Positions 16,172 through 24,601 of a DNA stretch of 28,436 bases are shown piece by piece. The translations under genes and the position numbers were made by a program. The DNA lies in contig DNPP01000037.1 in NCBI GenBank assembly GCA_003501365.1, positions 5,854 to 34,289 on the forward strand. Reading direction: 5' to 3'. This DNA comes from Bacillota bacterium. Its GTDB lineage: Bacteria > Bacillota > UBA4882 > UBA8346. The notes under the pieces were generated by a model. It was given only the letters and a program-made list of their open reading frames with translations. It searched no databases and was not told where the DNA came from. Positions within the stretch are counted from its first letter, which is position 1. The number at the start of each line of letters is the position of its first letter.

Positions 16172-16267
16172 ATTATAATTGGAGTTGATAATCAGCGCGG
16201 TGATTTTATGTCCAAATGTTAAAAATAATGTTTATTCTGTTGAATTTTAGGTTTCAATTTTGTTAAA
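16172..16267 (-). promoter_or_regulatory. Activator-dependent cstA promoter with three LytTR-type direct repeats
   Basis: A perfect minus-strand TATAAT lies at 16172-16177, but 17 bases upstream there is only CCGCGC, so no -35. Further upstream three nonamers, AATGTTAAA (16215-16223), TCTGTTGAA (16236-16244) and TTTGTTAAA (16259-16267), read on the plus strand, share TGTTRAA at 21- and 23-bp steps. That is the spacing expected for LytTR-domain dimers. The third overlaps the stop codon of the regulator gene. Confidence 0.45.
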
Positions 16268-17015
16268 AATCCAACAACATCCGAAAATCTTTAATGATGT
16301 TGCGGCTGATGATGATCTCTTCCTGCGGATAATTTTTTACTTTAATCCGATATGAATTGTTAAACCAAGGTTGAATTTCAATGATATAATCCAAATTCAC
16401 CAGGAAACTCCGGTTTATTCGATAAAAATGATTATTTTTGAGCTTTTCCTGAAAATAGCCGAGGGTTTGGTGGGAAAAAAATTCGTCGTTAATAGTACAA
16501 ATGCGACAATTACGGTCAACCATGGCCAAAAAAACAATATCATCAATGTCAATCGGGATCACCCTGTCGCCTTTCCACAAGGATAGCTTTTTTAATTTTT
16601 CAGCCATCCGGCATATATCGGCGGAAGTTCCGGAGTATTCGTTGAGATCCGGGTTAGCGGCAAGCTGAACCCGCTGCAACGCGATTTCAACCCGCTGCTG
16701 TTCATAGGGTTTCATAATGTAATCAACGGCATCGAGTTCAAAAGCCTTGACAGCGTATGTATCGTAGGCGGTAGAAAAAATAATCTTTAGATTATGGTTT
16801 ATATTCAAAGCTTCTTTGGCCAGGGCAATCCCGTTCATATCTCCCAAATTAACATCAATAAACGCCACCTCGATGGTTCGCGTTTGCAGAAATCTCAACG
16901 CCTCTTGACCGCTCTTGGCTTCAATAATCTCAGACATCGTAGCGGCATTTTCTATCAAAGACCGTAATTCTTCCCGGGCGGGTTTTTCATCATCAACCAC
17001 AAGAATTGTATTCAT
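16263..17015 (-). CDS. lytR: LytTR-family response regulator
   Basis: This is a 250-residue cytoplasmic response regulator. The receiver (1-120) has D8-D9, phospho-acceptor D54 (VAFIDVNLGDMNG), Thr in FSTAYDTYA and Lys in MKPYEQQR. The C-terminal ~100 residues are a LytTR DNA-binding domain (DRNCRICTINDEFFSHQTLG, then HFYRINRSFLVNLDYI). The start chosen is ATG 17015, which begins MNTILVVDDEKP and has AAGGTGA upstream; the open frame extends 20 codons further but that is inside the kinase gene. It overlaps the end of the kinase gene by 23 bases, so the two are translationally coupled. The expected target is the downstream cstA-like gene. Confidence 0.92.
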   Translation of the reverse strand: MNTILVVDDEKPAREELRSLIENAATMSEIIEAKSGQEALRFLQTRTIEVAFIDVNLGDMNGIALAKEALNINHNLKIIFSTAYDTYAVKAFELDAVDYIMKPYEQQRVEIALQRVQLAANPDLNEYSGTSADICRMAEKLKKLSLWKGDRVIPIDIDDIVFLAMVDRNCRICTINDEFFSHQTLGYFQEKLKNNHFYRINRSFLVNLDYIIEIQPWFNNSYRIKVKNYPQEEIIISRNIIKDFRMLLDF

Positions 17016-18720
17016 CGGCAAAGTCACCTTCAGTTTTCTCAGGAATTCGCAAGGAGACGATTGTGCCTCCACCACATCTTGCCTTTATCGTGAGGCCATA
17101 TTTGGGGCCGTAAATACTCTTCAGACGTTGATTTACGTTGGTTAATCCGATACAGCCTTTCGGCAGGTTGTTGTCATAAAATTTTTGCAGGATTCCTGGA
17201 GTGATGCTCTTTCCGGTGTTTTCCACCCTAATTTCCGTTTCATCTTCCGCTTTTGTTGCCGTGATACATACTATTCCACCGCTCTCCGTCGGCAAGACTC
17301 CATGTTTAATGGCATTTTCAACCAGCGGCTGAATAACAAACTGGGGTAAAATGCAATCAATATCTTCCGGAATATCAATAATAATTCGCAGTTTATCTTC
17401 AAACCGGGCTTGCTCCAATTCCAAATAAGCAGTGATTTGTTTCAGTTCGTCCTGCAATCTTACAAAGCTGTCCGAATGCATTAAAGTATTGCGAAAATAG
17501 ATGCTCAAGCTTAATAACAGCTTTTTGGCGCGCTCCGGTTTGGTCAGGCAAAAGGAACTGATGGTGTTGAGCGAATTAAAAAGAAAGTGCGGATTTACCT
17601 GGGATTGCAATGCTTTTAATTCTGCCCGTTGGCAAAGTCTCTTCTGATAATCAATATCGGCCAATTCCAACTGGGTAGAAAAAATGCGGGCCAGTCCCCG
17701 GGCTAGAGAGATGTGAATATTGGAAATTCCTTTTTCTCTCTCAAGATAAATTTGAATAGTCCCAATGATGGCTTCACTTTTTCTTAATGGAACTATCACC
17801 GCCGACCTTAATCCGCATTCCGGATGGTAGCAACCAATCTCGCTACGGGAATTGATTATTGTCATTTCTCCATTTTCAATAACTTTTTGAAATCCTTCCG
17901 GCTGAATTGAAATATTTCCCTGATGGTGATCTGAGCCAACCCCTTTATGAGCTAGTGTTTGATGACGATCTGTAATGGCTACAGCCGATACCCCGGACAT
18001 TTCCAAGATGATTTGAGCCGCTTTCTCAATATTTTCTTTATCTGAAAGCCCTTTTCTCAAATATCCCAGGCAGTGATCGGTAATATCCAAGGCAAGTTTA
18101 GTCTGTAGAGCCGCTTTCTCTTCCTGCTCTTTATAAATCCCATTGATAAATCCAATAAAAAAGGCAACCCCGACGGGATTCAATAAAACCATGGGCACCC
18201 AAATAATTTTCACTAAATCGAGAGCTTTTGAGAAAGGGTGAGCCATCGAAAGAATAATCAGCATTTGCAGCAATTCGGCAAACATTCCCAATATTAACGC
18301 ATGAACCCAGCCGTGAGAACGGTTTTTAAAAAAATTGGCGGCAAATCCACCAATAGCTCCTTCGAATAAGGTTGAAACGGCGCAAGCCTCTGCAGTAAAT
18401 CCATGGATGTCGATCACCCAGCGATGGAAACCAGCGATCAGTCCAGCGCCAATACCTACAAAAGGGCCCCCATAAATGCCTCCAACCATGACGCCGATAA
18501 TCCTGGAATTAGCAATGGCGCCCTTTACAGGCGTTCCCACGTATGTGGCTAAAATCCCAATGCCGGCAAAAATAAACATCAGCAAAATTTTATTAAAAAA
18601 ATGATTGTCATTCCCTGTAAGCAGATTTTTAAAAATCTTGGTTTTGGATAAAAGGTAGGCGATCATGATAATAGTACTCATATTGGTCAGTAACTTCATT
18701 AATACATGAACAATCACCAT
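16993..18720 (-). CDS. lytS: LytS/BtsS-type sensor histidine kinase (5TM-GAF-HisK)
   Basis: This is a 575-residue membrane kinase. The N-terminal ~195 residues form the 5TMR-LYT sensor, with the family motif NSRIIGVMVGGIYGGPFVG. A GAF domain (~220-350) carries conserved LytS-family features HKGVGSDHH and CYHPECGLRSA, then VIVPL. The kinase core has His378 in QVNPHFLFNSLNTI and the N-box QPLVENAIKHGVLP, with a GLTNVNQRL glycine box. Start: ATG 18720, nine bases after AGAGG; a GTG three codons upstream is less likely. It forms an operon with the LytTR regulator. In E. coli and B. subtilis such kinases sense extracellular pyruvate; the neighbouring CstA-type transporter supports that here, but it is inference. 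Confidence 0.92.
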   Translation of the reverse strand: MVIVHVLMKLLTNMSTIIMIAYLLSKTKIFKNLLTGNDNHFFNKILLMFIFAGIGILATYVGTPVKGAIANSRIIGVMVGGIYGGPFVGIGAGLIAGFHRWVIDIHGFTAEACAVSTLFEGAIGGFAANFFKNRSHGWVHALILGMFAELLQMLIILSMAHPFSKALDLVKIIWVPMVLLNPVGVAFFIGFINGIYKEQEEKAALQTKLALDITDHCLGYLRKGLSDKENIEKAAQIILEMSGVSAVAITDRHQTLAHKGVGSDHHQGNISIQPEGFQKVIENGEMTIINSRSEIGCYHPECGLRSAVIVPLRKSEAIIGTIQIYLEREKGISNIHISLARGLARIFSTQLELADIDYQKRLCQRAELKALQSQVNPHFLFNSLNTISSFCLTKPERAKKLLLSLSIYFRNTLMHSDSFVRLQDELKQITAYLELEQARFEDKLRIIIDIPEDIDCILPQFVIQPLVENAIKHGVLPTESGGIVCITATKAEDETEIRVENTGKSITPGILQKFYDNNLPKGCIGLTNVNQRLKSIYGPKYGLTIKARCGGGTIVSLRIPEKTEGDFADEYNSCG

Positions 18721-18873
18721 TCCAATCACCCTCTTTGATTAATTCTATGAATAGCTACCTAAATAATTTAGAAATTTTAAAAAATATTATCCATTATTTT
18801 TTGAATGATTATTTGTATTTTTATTGATCGCAATTTACGAAAAAATTATTACCGAAGTCCGCCTTGACGAGGA

Positions 18874-18900
18874 GGTATGGTAATTAGATTTTACGATACC
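18874..18900. terminator. Hairpin just after the GGDEF/HD-GYP gene
   Basis: GGTATGGTAA (18874-18883) and TTACGATACC (18891-18900) pair with one mismatch around a 7-base loop, directly after the minus-strand stop at 18903. There is no T-tract, so termination is uncertain. Confidence 0.35.
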
Positions 18901-18902
18901 GT

Positions 18903-21218
18903 CTACCCACGCTCATGATTTCCCCGCCTCAATAAGGAACCGTCCTTAATCAATTCAATAAAACGTTCTACATATTCCGGATCAAACTGGGTTCCGGAAC
19001 AATTCACAAGTTCTTTTAACGCATCTTCCAACTGTAGTGCTTTGCGGTAGGGGCGGTCACTGGTCATTGCGTCAAAGGCATCCACAATCGACAAGATCCG
19101 GCATTGCGCCGGTATTTCCCGTTCCTTCAACCCGAGTGGATAACCGTTTCCATTCCACCATTCATGATGTTTATAGATCCAATCGGCAATATGAATCAAA
19201 TCAGGAACAGAACTGGCAATCCGATAACCGATCGCGGAATGGCGTTTCATCTCTTCATACTCTATTTTATTCAATTTCCCGGGCTTAAAAAGAATGGTAT
19301 CGGATATGCCAACTTTTCCGATATCATGAAATTGAGCAAAAAGTATGATGTCATTGATATCCTGTTCATTCAGGCCTATTGCCGCCGCCAATTTGGCAGT
19401 CATGTCCTGTAATCTTTCACAATGGCCGTTGGTGACAAAATCCCTGGCCTCCAACATTCTTAATAATACTGTGACAATTTCGCTCTTCACGCTTTGTTGT
19501 TGATGCAGTTTCTCACGGTACATGTAGTCATCCGCTTCTTTAAAGAGCATCCTCTTATCTTTCTTGAGATTATCCGAAATTGAATATCCAAGCGAAATAC
19601 TTATCGGTAACTCAATATCCCCAATTTTCACTGTTTTGAGCGATTTTTTTAAGCTTTTGCGGATCGTACCGATCTCCTCGGCAGTCGTGTTTTTCATAAT
19701 AACGGCAAACTCGTCGCCACCGATCCGGGTTACCAGGTCGGTTTCCCGGAATTTGTTACCAAGTTCGGCGGCAACGGTTTTCAAACACAAATCTCCCACA
19801 TTATGCCCCAGAGTGTCATTGATGATCTTTAAACCGTCCAAATCGCATAAAACCATGGCCATATTAGAAGTTTCATCCCAATTTGTCTCGTTTAACTTAT
19901 CTTCGAAGTAATTCCGGTTGTACAAACCGGTTAACCCATCATGAACACCCATCTCAATAATCTTAATCTCCGCTATCTTCTTATCGGTAATATCCCGAAC
20001 AATCTGCAATACCTTTTCTTCTTCATATGAAACCAGCCGCGATTCAAAATAATGAAGCGTCCCGTTAACTTGAAAAGCAAATTCAACAATTTGAATCTCA
20101 TGGGTCGCCAAGACTTGTTCAATGTCTTTCATAATATTAGCGGAACTTTTTTCCGGTAATAATTCATAAACCGAATAGCCAATTATTGCATCACGCGAAC
20201 TATGCATCAACTGCATCTCGCCATTATTAAAATACTCCAGATATTCTCCGCTTTTATTCAAAACAAACACCACATCGGGAATTGCATTCAGCAAGGCTTC
20301 TAATTTTTGCTCCCGTTTACCGACCGACTCGATCATGGCCACCAATTCTTTGGTCTTATGTCTCACCATCTTGCGGAGTGTAAAATTCCAAACTAACAGC
20401 AGTAGGGCGATAAAGGAAGCCGATAATATCCCGATCTCAAATATATAAAGCAGCCCGCGATTATCGTAAGATGTTCCCAGCCATTTATTGTCGATGTCCC
20501 GGTATGCTTGTTTGGATATATGAGCAAAACCGGACTCGACAATATTGAGCAGCCTTTGATCACCTTTTTTAACCGCCCGGTGAAGTTGGCCCGAATATAA
20601 GCTCGCAGAAGATCTGAAATCATTCTGAATACCCATTTTATATAAATAAAACAAAGCCGGCGGCTTGTCCATGACATAAATCATAATTTGATGTCTTTTA
20701 GCGGCCTTCACGATACTTTCATAATTGGGAAACTCAATAAAATCGATAATCCCTCTTTGTTGAAGCAACCGAACGCAATTGTCCCCTTTTTTGACTCCGA
20801 CCGTAAACCCTTTCAATGATTGGATTCCGTTAATGCCGGAGATGTTTTTATGGAAAAAAATAGCCACTTGGATATCGGCATAAGGTTTTCCAAAGCTAAG
20901 ATACTGCTCCCGATCCGGATTTTTAAAAGCTGTATCGATTACATCGAACTTTCCCTGTTTAGCTGCTTCGAGGGCAAGGCTCCAGTCCATCGCAACTACT
21001 TCAACCTTGATACCGGTTTGTTTCTGCCATAGATCCCATTGATCCATGAGTATTCCCTGAAGTTTACCACTGTTATCCCTAAAAATATAAGGGGGATAAT
21101 TATCGTCTGTGATCACCGTAATCTTTTCCGGAACATCTTTTCCGGAAACTCCGATCCACGAACTTATAAAATAGAGAAATAATAATCCAAAAGCAAAAAA
21201 TAACCGTTTTAAATTCAT
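18903..21218 (-). CDS. Membrane c-di-GMP enzyme: SBP_bac_3 - TM - PAS - GGDEF - HD-GYP
   Basis: This is a 771-residue signalling protein. A signal peptide (1-22) is followed by a periplasmic-binding-protein-like sensor (~30-255; VITDDNYPPYIFRDNSGKLQ, as in amino-acid binding proteins), a TM helix (~262-285) and a PAS domain (~305-415). Next comes a GGDEF domain with intact GGDEF at 500-504 and an I-site RETD five residues before it, then HD-GYP with H631-D632 and GYP 692-694. Both catalytic motifs are complete, so it could make and break c-di-GMP, with feedback inhibition through the I-site. Ligand-controlled switching between the two is likely but unproven. It is a single gene with a long structured leader. 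Start: ATG 21218, 11 bases after GAGGAG. Confidence 0.93.
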   Translation of the reverse strand: MNLKRLFFAFGLLFLYFISSWIGVSGKDVPEKITVITDDNYPPYIFRDNSGKLQGILMDQWDLWQKQTGIKVEVVAMDWSLALEAAKQGKFDVIDTAFKNPDREQYLSFGKPYADIQVAIFFHKNISGINGIQSLKGFTVGVKKGDNCVRLLQQRGIIDFIEFPNYESIVKAAKRHQIMIYVMDKPPALFYLYKMGIQNDFRSSASLYSGQLHRAVKKGDQRLLNIVESGFAHISKQAYRDIDNKWLGTSYDNRGLLYIFEIGILSASFIALLLLVWNFTLRKMVRHKTKELVAMIESVGKREQKLEALLNAIPDVVFVLNKSGEYLEYFNNGEMQLMHSSRDAIIGYSVYELLPEKSSANIMKDIEQVLATHEIQIVEFAFQVNGTLHYFESRLVSYEEEKVLQIVRDITDKKIAEIKIIEMGVHDGLTGLYNRNYFEDKLNETNWDETSNMAMVLCDLDGLKIINDTLGHNVGDLCLKTVAAELGNKFRETDLVTRIGGDEFAVIMKNTTAEEIGTIRKSLKKSLKTVKIGDIELPISISLGYSISDNLKKDKRMLFKEADDYMYREKLHQQQSVKSEIVTVLLRMLEARDFVTNGHCERLQDMTAKLAAAIGLNEQDINDIILFAQFHDIGKVGISDTILFKPGKLNKIEYEEMKRHSAIGYRIASSVPDLIHIADWIYKHHEWWNGNGYPLGLKEREIPAQCRILSIVDAFDAMTSDRPYRKALQLEDALKELVNCSGTQFDPEYVERFIELIKDGSLLRRGNHERG

Positions 21219-21259
21219 TTTATATATGGCTCCTCAATCTAAGCTGTTTTACCATGAAT

Positions 21260-21404
21260 CCGGCAACCGACTTTCAAAATCGCTTCAATTAGCAACAACT
21301 TGCCGGTATTCTGTAACCAACTTTGTTGGTTAAGAAACCCGATCCGGCCAATTTTTTGGCGCCTTTTCGGAAAAGTTGCATTGTACTTGCCGGATCGAGG
21401 TTTC
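21260..21404 (-). ncRNA. Structured 5' leader, candidate cis-regulatory RNA
   Basis: The transcript leader of the c-di-GMP gene can fold into a 15-bp closing stem with a single bulge (21389-21404 with 21334-21348). That stem encloses two hairpins (21363-21375, CTTTT/AAAAG; 21348-21359, CCAA/TTGG), a three-way junction. Downstream are an 8-bp perfect hairpin (21314-21332, AACCAAC/GTTGGTT) and a long-range CCGGCAA/TTGCCGG pairing (21260-21266 with 21300-21306). It does not match the c-di-GMP-I or -II riboswitch consensus that I can recall. It lies in the 390-bp gap 21219-21609, where no gene is seen. Confidence 0.4.
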
Positions 21405-21429
21405 AGGTAACTAAAAAATGATCGTTTTC

Positions 21430-21458
21430 TATATATGGATTTTATATGATGGAAACAA
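21430..21458 (-). promoter_or_regulatory. Possible promoter of the c-di-GMP enzyme gene
   Basis: Minus-strand TTGTTT (21453-21458), 17 bases, TATATA (21430-21435), just upstream of the structured leader. The -35 is weak. Confidence 0.3.
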
Positions 21459-21609
21459 TTATGTTGAATCCTTTGCTGCCAAAATCGGCTAACGACAGCC
21501 AGGAAATTTTTGGTTTGCTGATATTGTGGGATTATTGACGAGTTTTTTATCCAGGTTGTAATATGAGAGGTATAGAAAATGTATAGTACACATTAGTTAT
21601 CAACTATTA

Positions 21610-22092
21610 TTACTTTGTTAGATAATCCTTGATGACTGTTACTACCAGCGCATGATCCTCATGATCCGGCAAACCTGAAACGGTAATTGTACCGACCACT
21701 CCCACATTCTTGATAATAATTGGAAACGCTCCCCCGGCCGGTCTATATTCAAAGGAACTGATAAAATACTCGCCTTCCATGGTTTCTCCTTTTGATTTTA
21801 ATAAAGTGGCAACCTGAAAGGAACTTTTTTGAAAATGGGTAACGACCTTATTTTTCCCCAGGATCCATTGATCGTTATCAGGGTTGGTCCCGGTCATTGA
21901 GTAATGAAATAGTTGATGCCCGCTTCTAGTAATATCGATGGCAACGGTTTTGCTCTCCTGACGGGCTTTGGCAAGAATGTTTAAGCCGATTTCCAACCCC
22001 ATTTCATTGGTAAACTCGCTAAATTGAAGGTCTTTTTCTTGATCTTCCAAGGTCTTTAACAATTTCAGGTAATCGGTTTTTTCCATATTCAT
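21610..22092 (-). CDS. UPF0303 / HbpS-like (heme-degrading domain) protein
   Basis: This is a 160-residue cytoplasmic protein. The whole sequence follows the UPF0303/COG4702 pattern within the GlcG/HbpS superfamily: an N-terminal helical part, then TVAIDITRSGHQLFHYSMTG, KNKVVTHFQKSSF, and a C-terminal YRPAGGAFPIIIKNVGVVGT followed by ITVSGLPDHEDHALVV. Members have been linked to heme binding or degradation and to corrinoid or glycolate loci; the physiological role here is unknown. Start: ATG 22092 with GGAG eight bases upstream. It is monocistronic with its own promoter. No signal peptide is seen. Confidence 0.85.
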   Translation of the reverse strand: MNMEKTDYLKLLKTLEDQEKDLQFSEFTNEMGLEIGLNILAKARQESKTVAIDITRSGHQLFHYSMTGTNPDNDQWILGKNKVVTHFQKSSFQVATLLKSKGETMEGEYFISSFEYRPAGGAFPIIIKNVGVVGTITVSGLPDHEDHALVVTVIKDYLTK

Positions 22093-22183
22093 AACATCAG
22101 CTCCGAAAAACTTTTATCAAACAAATCTTTCAATCACTCATCCACAGGAACATAGCCAAAATTTTATTATTTCCTTATCAAGA

Positions 22184-22212
22184 AATATATCATAGATTAT
22201 GGTTTGGTTCAA
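22184..22212 (-). promoter_or_regulatory. Sigma-A promoter of the UPF0303 gene
   Basis: Minus-strand TTGAAC (22207-22212), 17-base spacer, TATATT (22184-22189), ~90 bases before the start codon. Confidence 0.5.
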
Positions 22213-22224
22213 TGTGCAAAGCGA

Positions 22225-22248
22225 ATTCCTCACTTGATTCCTCACTTG
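22225..22248. repeat. Perfect 12-bp tandem duplication
   Basis: ATTCCTCACTTG occurs twice in direct succession, just upstream of the UPF0303 promoter -35. It may be replication slippage or a binding site. Confidence 0.6.
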
Positions 22249-22318
22249 ATCACAAATGACGGTATTTGAACAACTTTCACGATATTGCGATTATCAGAGA
22301 ATTGTCGGTCGCAGAGAA

Positions 22319-22345
22319 GAAACCAAAATTTGTTTTTATGGTTTC
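22319..22345 (-). terminator. Terminator-like hairpin after the MFS gene
   Basis: GAAACCA (22319-22325) pairs with TGGTTTC (22339-22345), with an AT-rich loop. On the minus strand TTCTTCTCT follows the stem, shortly after the MFS stop at 22354. Confidence 0.4.
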
Positions 22346-22353
22346 CACTCTCT

Positions 22354-24057
22354 TTACTCGCCGTGTACATAGCGCTTACCACGCATGTAAGATGCGATAG
22401 CCGCTATCAGAGACATGACGGCCGAGATATAGAAGGCTAGCCGCAGACTAGACATTACCGCAGGGGCAATAGTCATAGGAAAAAACTGTTTTCCCAGGAT
22501 CAAAGCTTTCGTGGCATGTGGAAGAGTGGTCAATACTTTGGGGTCAATAATTTGAGTCATCGGATTATAGCCTAAAAAAGCGGCAAACAGGGCTGCTGTC
22601 GGAGGCAAATCAGCGGAGTGTTGTGCCACTGCCGGAGAGATTCCGGCTTTAACCAATCCGTGATAGAGAATCGGAGGTAGCTTATAGACAAGTCCCATAA
22701 TAATAATCGTAAAATATAAAGTCATGCTCAAAGTCATGCCGGTATTTTGCAAGGTGGCCCGCATTCCTGAGGATGCGCCCCGCGATTCGGTCGGCACCGA
22801 ATTCATAATAGCGGTGGTATTGGGGGCCGCGAACATCCCCATTCCAAAGCCCAAAATCAACAGGATGATTACAAACGGACCATAGCCGAAATTGGCCGGA
22901 AGCAAAGTCAAAAGAACAAACCCGACGACCGACAGAATCATCCCTCCGGTGGCAAATATTCTGGCGCCGTATCGGTCGGAAAGCCAACCGCATACGGGAC
23001 CCATTAAAAAAAATCCAATCATCATCGGTAACATATAAATTCCTGCCCATAAGGGGGTTGACTCAAAGCTGTAACCGTGCAGCGGCAGCCAAATACCCTG
23101 CAGCCAAATGATTAACATAAATTGTAACCCGCCCCGGGCTATTGATGATAAAAACAAACTGATATTGCCAAAGGCAAAAGCGCGGATTCGAAACAAACTC
23201 AGTTGAAACATCGGCATTTTTACTTTAAATTCAATAAAGACAAAAGCAACCAATAAGATTGAACCGATAATAATGCCCAAAACGACCATGGGATTGCCCC
23301 AACCCATTTTTGAGGCCCCGTAGGGCATAATTCCATAGGTAAGGGCTAACAGTAAAACAGTCAAGCCGATTGCAAAAGTGCTGTTTCCCAACCAATCAAT
23401 TTTTTGTTTTTCCTGGATAACTCCGGTCTCTTTAAGTTTTAGATAAGCCCAGACCGTGCCGAACAGTCCTACCGGCACACTGACCAGGAAAATAAGACGC
23501 CAGTGAATATCGGCTAAAAAGCCGCCCAGGATCAGTCCGAGTAACGAACCACCGATTCCAGCAATCTGATTAAGTCCCATCGCCATTCCCCGTTCCGATG
23601 ATGGAAAAGCATCGGTTAAAATAGCGGTGCTGTTGGAAAAGAGAAAACCGGATCCCACCCCTTGGAGCAAACGGAAGATGATCATTTGCTTTATACCGGC
23701 TGCCCCTGTGGCGGGAGTCAGGAAAAGTAAAATGGAAGCGGCGGTAAAAATGGCGAATCCCAGATTATATAAGCGAACCCGGCCAAAAATATCCGAGATT
23801 CGGCCGAAAGAGACCAAAAGAGTTGCCGTGACCACCGTATATCCCATTAGCATCCACAACATATAGGACGCTCCCTCCGGAGCCATGGGATTGATATGCA
23901 TGCCCCGGAAAATAGCAGGCAAGGATATTAAAATAATATTTGCGTTAAGCGAGGCCATTAAAACGCCAAGAGTGGTGTTGGAAAGAGCAATCCATTTGTA
24001 GGCGTCTCCCATACTTTTTTCTTTTCCGGGATTACCCTTCGCTGAAAATTTATACAT
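22354..24057 (-). CDS. MFS drug efflux transporter, DHA2 (14-TM, EmrB/QacA-like)
   Basis: This is a 567-residue major facilitator with about 14 membrane helices. After a short hydrophilic leader, TM1 carries LGVLMASLNANIILISLPAI, the DHA2 signature region where D/N follows L. Motif A is GRISDIFGRVRLYNLGF. Motif C-like glycines occur in GLNQIAGIGGSLLGLILGGF, and SDRYGARI marks the second half. It exports drugs, dyes or toxic metabolites in exchange for protons. Start: ATG 24057 with AAGGA eight bases upstream; a later ATG (residue 16) is less well supported. It lies 43 bases after the MarR gene on the same strand, so it is expected to be in one operon under MarR control, with the inducer also a likely substrate. 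Confidence 0.92.
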   Translation of the reverse strand: MYKFSAKGNPGKEKSMGDAYKWIALSNTTLGVLMASLNANIILISLPAIFRGMHINPMAPEGASYMLWMLMGYTVVTATLLVSFGRISDIFGRVRLYNLGFAIFTAASILLFLTPATGAAGIKQMIIFRLLQGVGSGFLFSNSTAILTDAFPSSERGMAMGLNQIAGIGGSLLGLILGGFLADIHWRLIFLVSVPVGLFGTVWAYLKLKETGVIQEKQKIDWLGNSTFAIGLTVLLLALTYGIMPYGASKMGWGNPMVVLGIIIGSILLVAFVFIEFKVKMPMFQLSLFRIRAFAFGNISLFLSSIARGGLQFMLIIWLQGIWLPLHGYSFESTPLWAGIYMLPMMIGFFLMGPVCGWLSDRYGARIFATGGMILSVVGFVLLTLLPANFGYGPFVIILLILGFGMGMFAAPNTTAIMNSVPTESRGASSGMRATLQNTGMTLSMTLYFTIIIMGLVYKLPPILYHGLVKAGISPAVAQHSADLPPTAALFAAFLGYNPMTQIIDPKVLTTLPHATKALILGKQFFPMTIAPAVMSSLRLAFYISAVMSLIAAIASYMRGKRYVHGE

Positions 24058-24100
24058 ATTCGCATTCCTTCTTATGAAAAATATAAAATATATTGAATAA

Positions 24101-24532
24101 CTACTTCAATTGGCAAGCATTGAGAGCCATTTTATGTAAAAGTTCTTCAATCAATTGTCTTTCCTCTTCCGTCAAACCGGAGCCGATCCCATTTTCCCAA
24201 CTTTTGACCGCTTCTTGGATAACCGGTATAACAGCCGTGGCTTTTGCTGTCAAAAACACTTTATAAGCGCGTTTGTCGCCGGAATCTTTAACTCGGTGGA
24301 TATAACCCGCTTCAATTAACTTTTTGAGGGCCTTGGCAGTGGTTGCCTTATCGATTTTTAAATAGGCGGATAACTCTTCTTGATTGATCCCGTCGTTACG
24401 ATATAATGCCAATAAGTAAATATACTGCCCGCTTCCAATATTGTACATCTCCAATCTTTTACTTATGAAGCTCTGGCAATACCGGTGAAGTATGGAGATC
24501 TGTCTTCCGAAGGAGGACTGGTTAGTATTCAT
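24101..24532 (-). CDS. MarR-family transcriptional regulator
   Basis: This is a 143-residue winged-helix repressor. Residues ~40-105 carry the MarR fold: YLLALYRNDGINQEELSAYL, KIDKATTAKALKKLIEAGYI and wing HRVKDSGDKRAYKVFLTAKA. N- and C-terminal helices form the dimer interface. It is cotranscribed with the downstream DHA2 pump, the usual arrangement for autoregulated MarR-pump operons. Start: ATG 24532 after GGAAAGG with a rather long (~13 base) gap. No cysteine-based redox sensor pattern is evident apart from Cys19 near the N-terminus and the Cys near the C-terminal end. Confidence 0.92.
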   Translation of the reverse strand: MNTNQSSFGRQISILHRYCQSFISKRLEMYNIGSGQYIYLLALYRNDGINQEELSAYLKIDKATTAKALKKLIEAGYIHRVKDSGDKRAYKVFLTAKATAVIPVIQEAVKSWENGIGSGLTEEERQLIEELLHKMALNACQLK

Positions 24533-24569
24533 TCACGGCTTGACACCTTTCCGGAATTTTCAAATCATG

Positions 24570-24601
24570 GAAGCTATTTACGAGCTCTTTAGAAACTATT
24601 T
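24570..24601. promoter_or_regulatory. Direct repeat upstream of marR-pump operon
   Basis: GAAGCTATTT (24570-24579) and GAAACTATTT (24592-24601) are spaced 22 bp, two helical turns, around a GAGCTC. It is a weak operator candidate; MarR sites are usually palindromes. Confidence 0.2.

Noticed and set aside
21219..21609. c-di-GMP riboswitch (GEMM-I or class II)
   Set aside because: The conserved GEMM core sequences were not found on the minus strand; only generic stems are visible.
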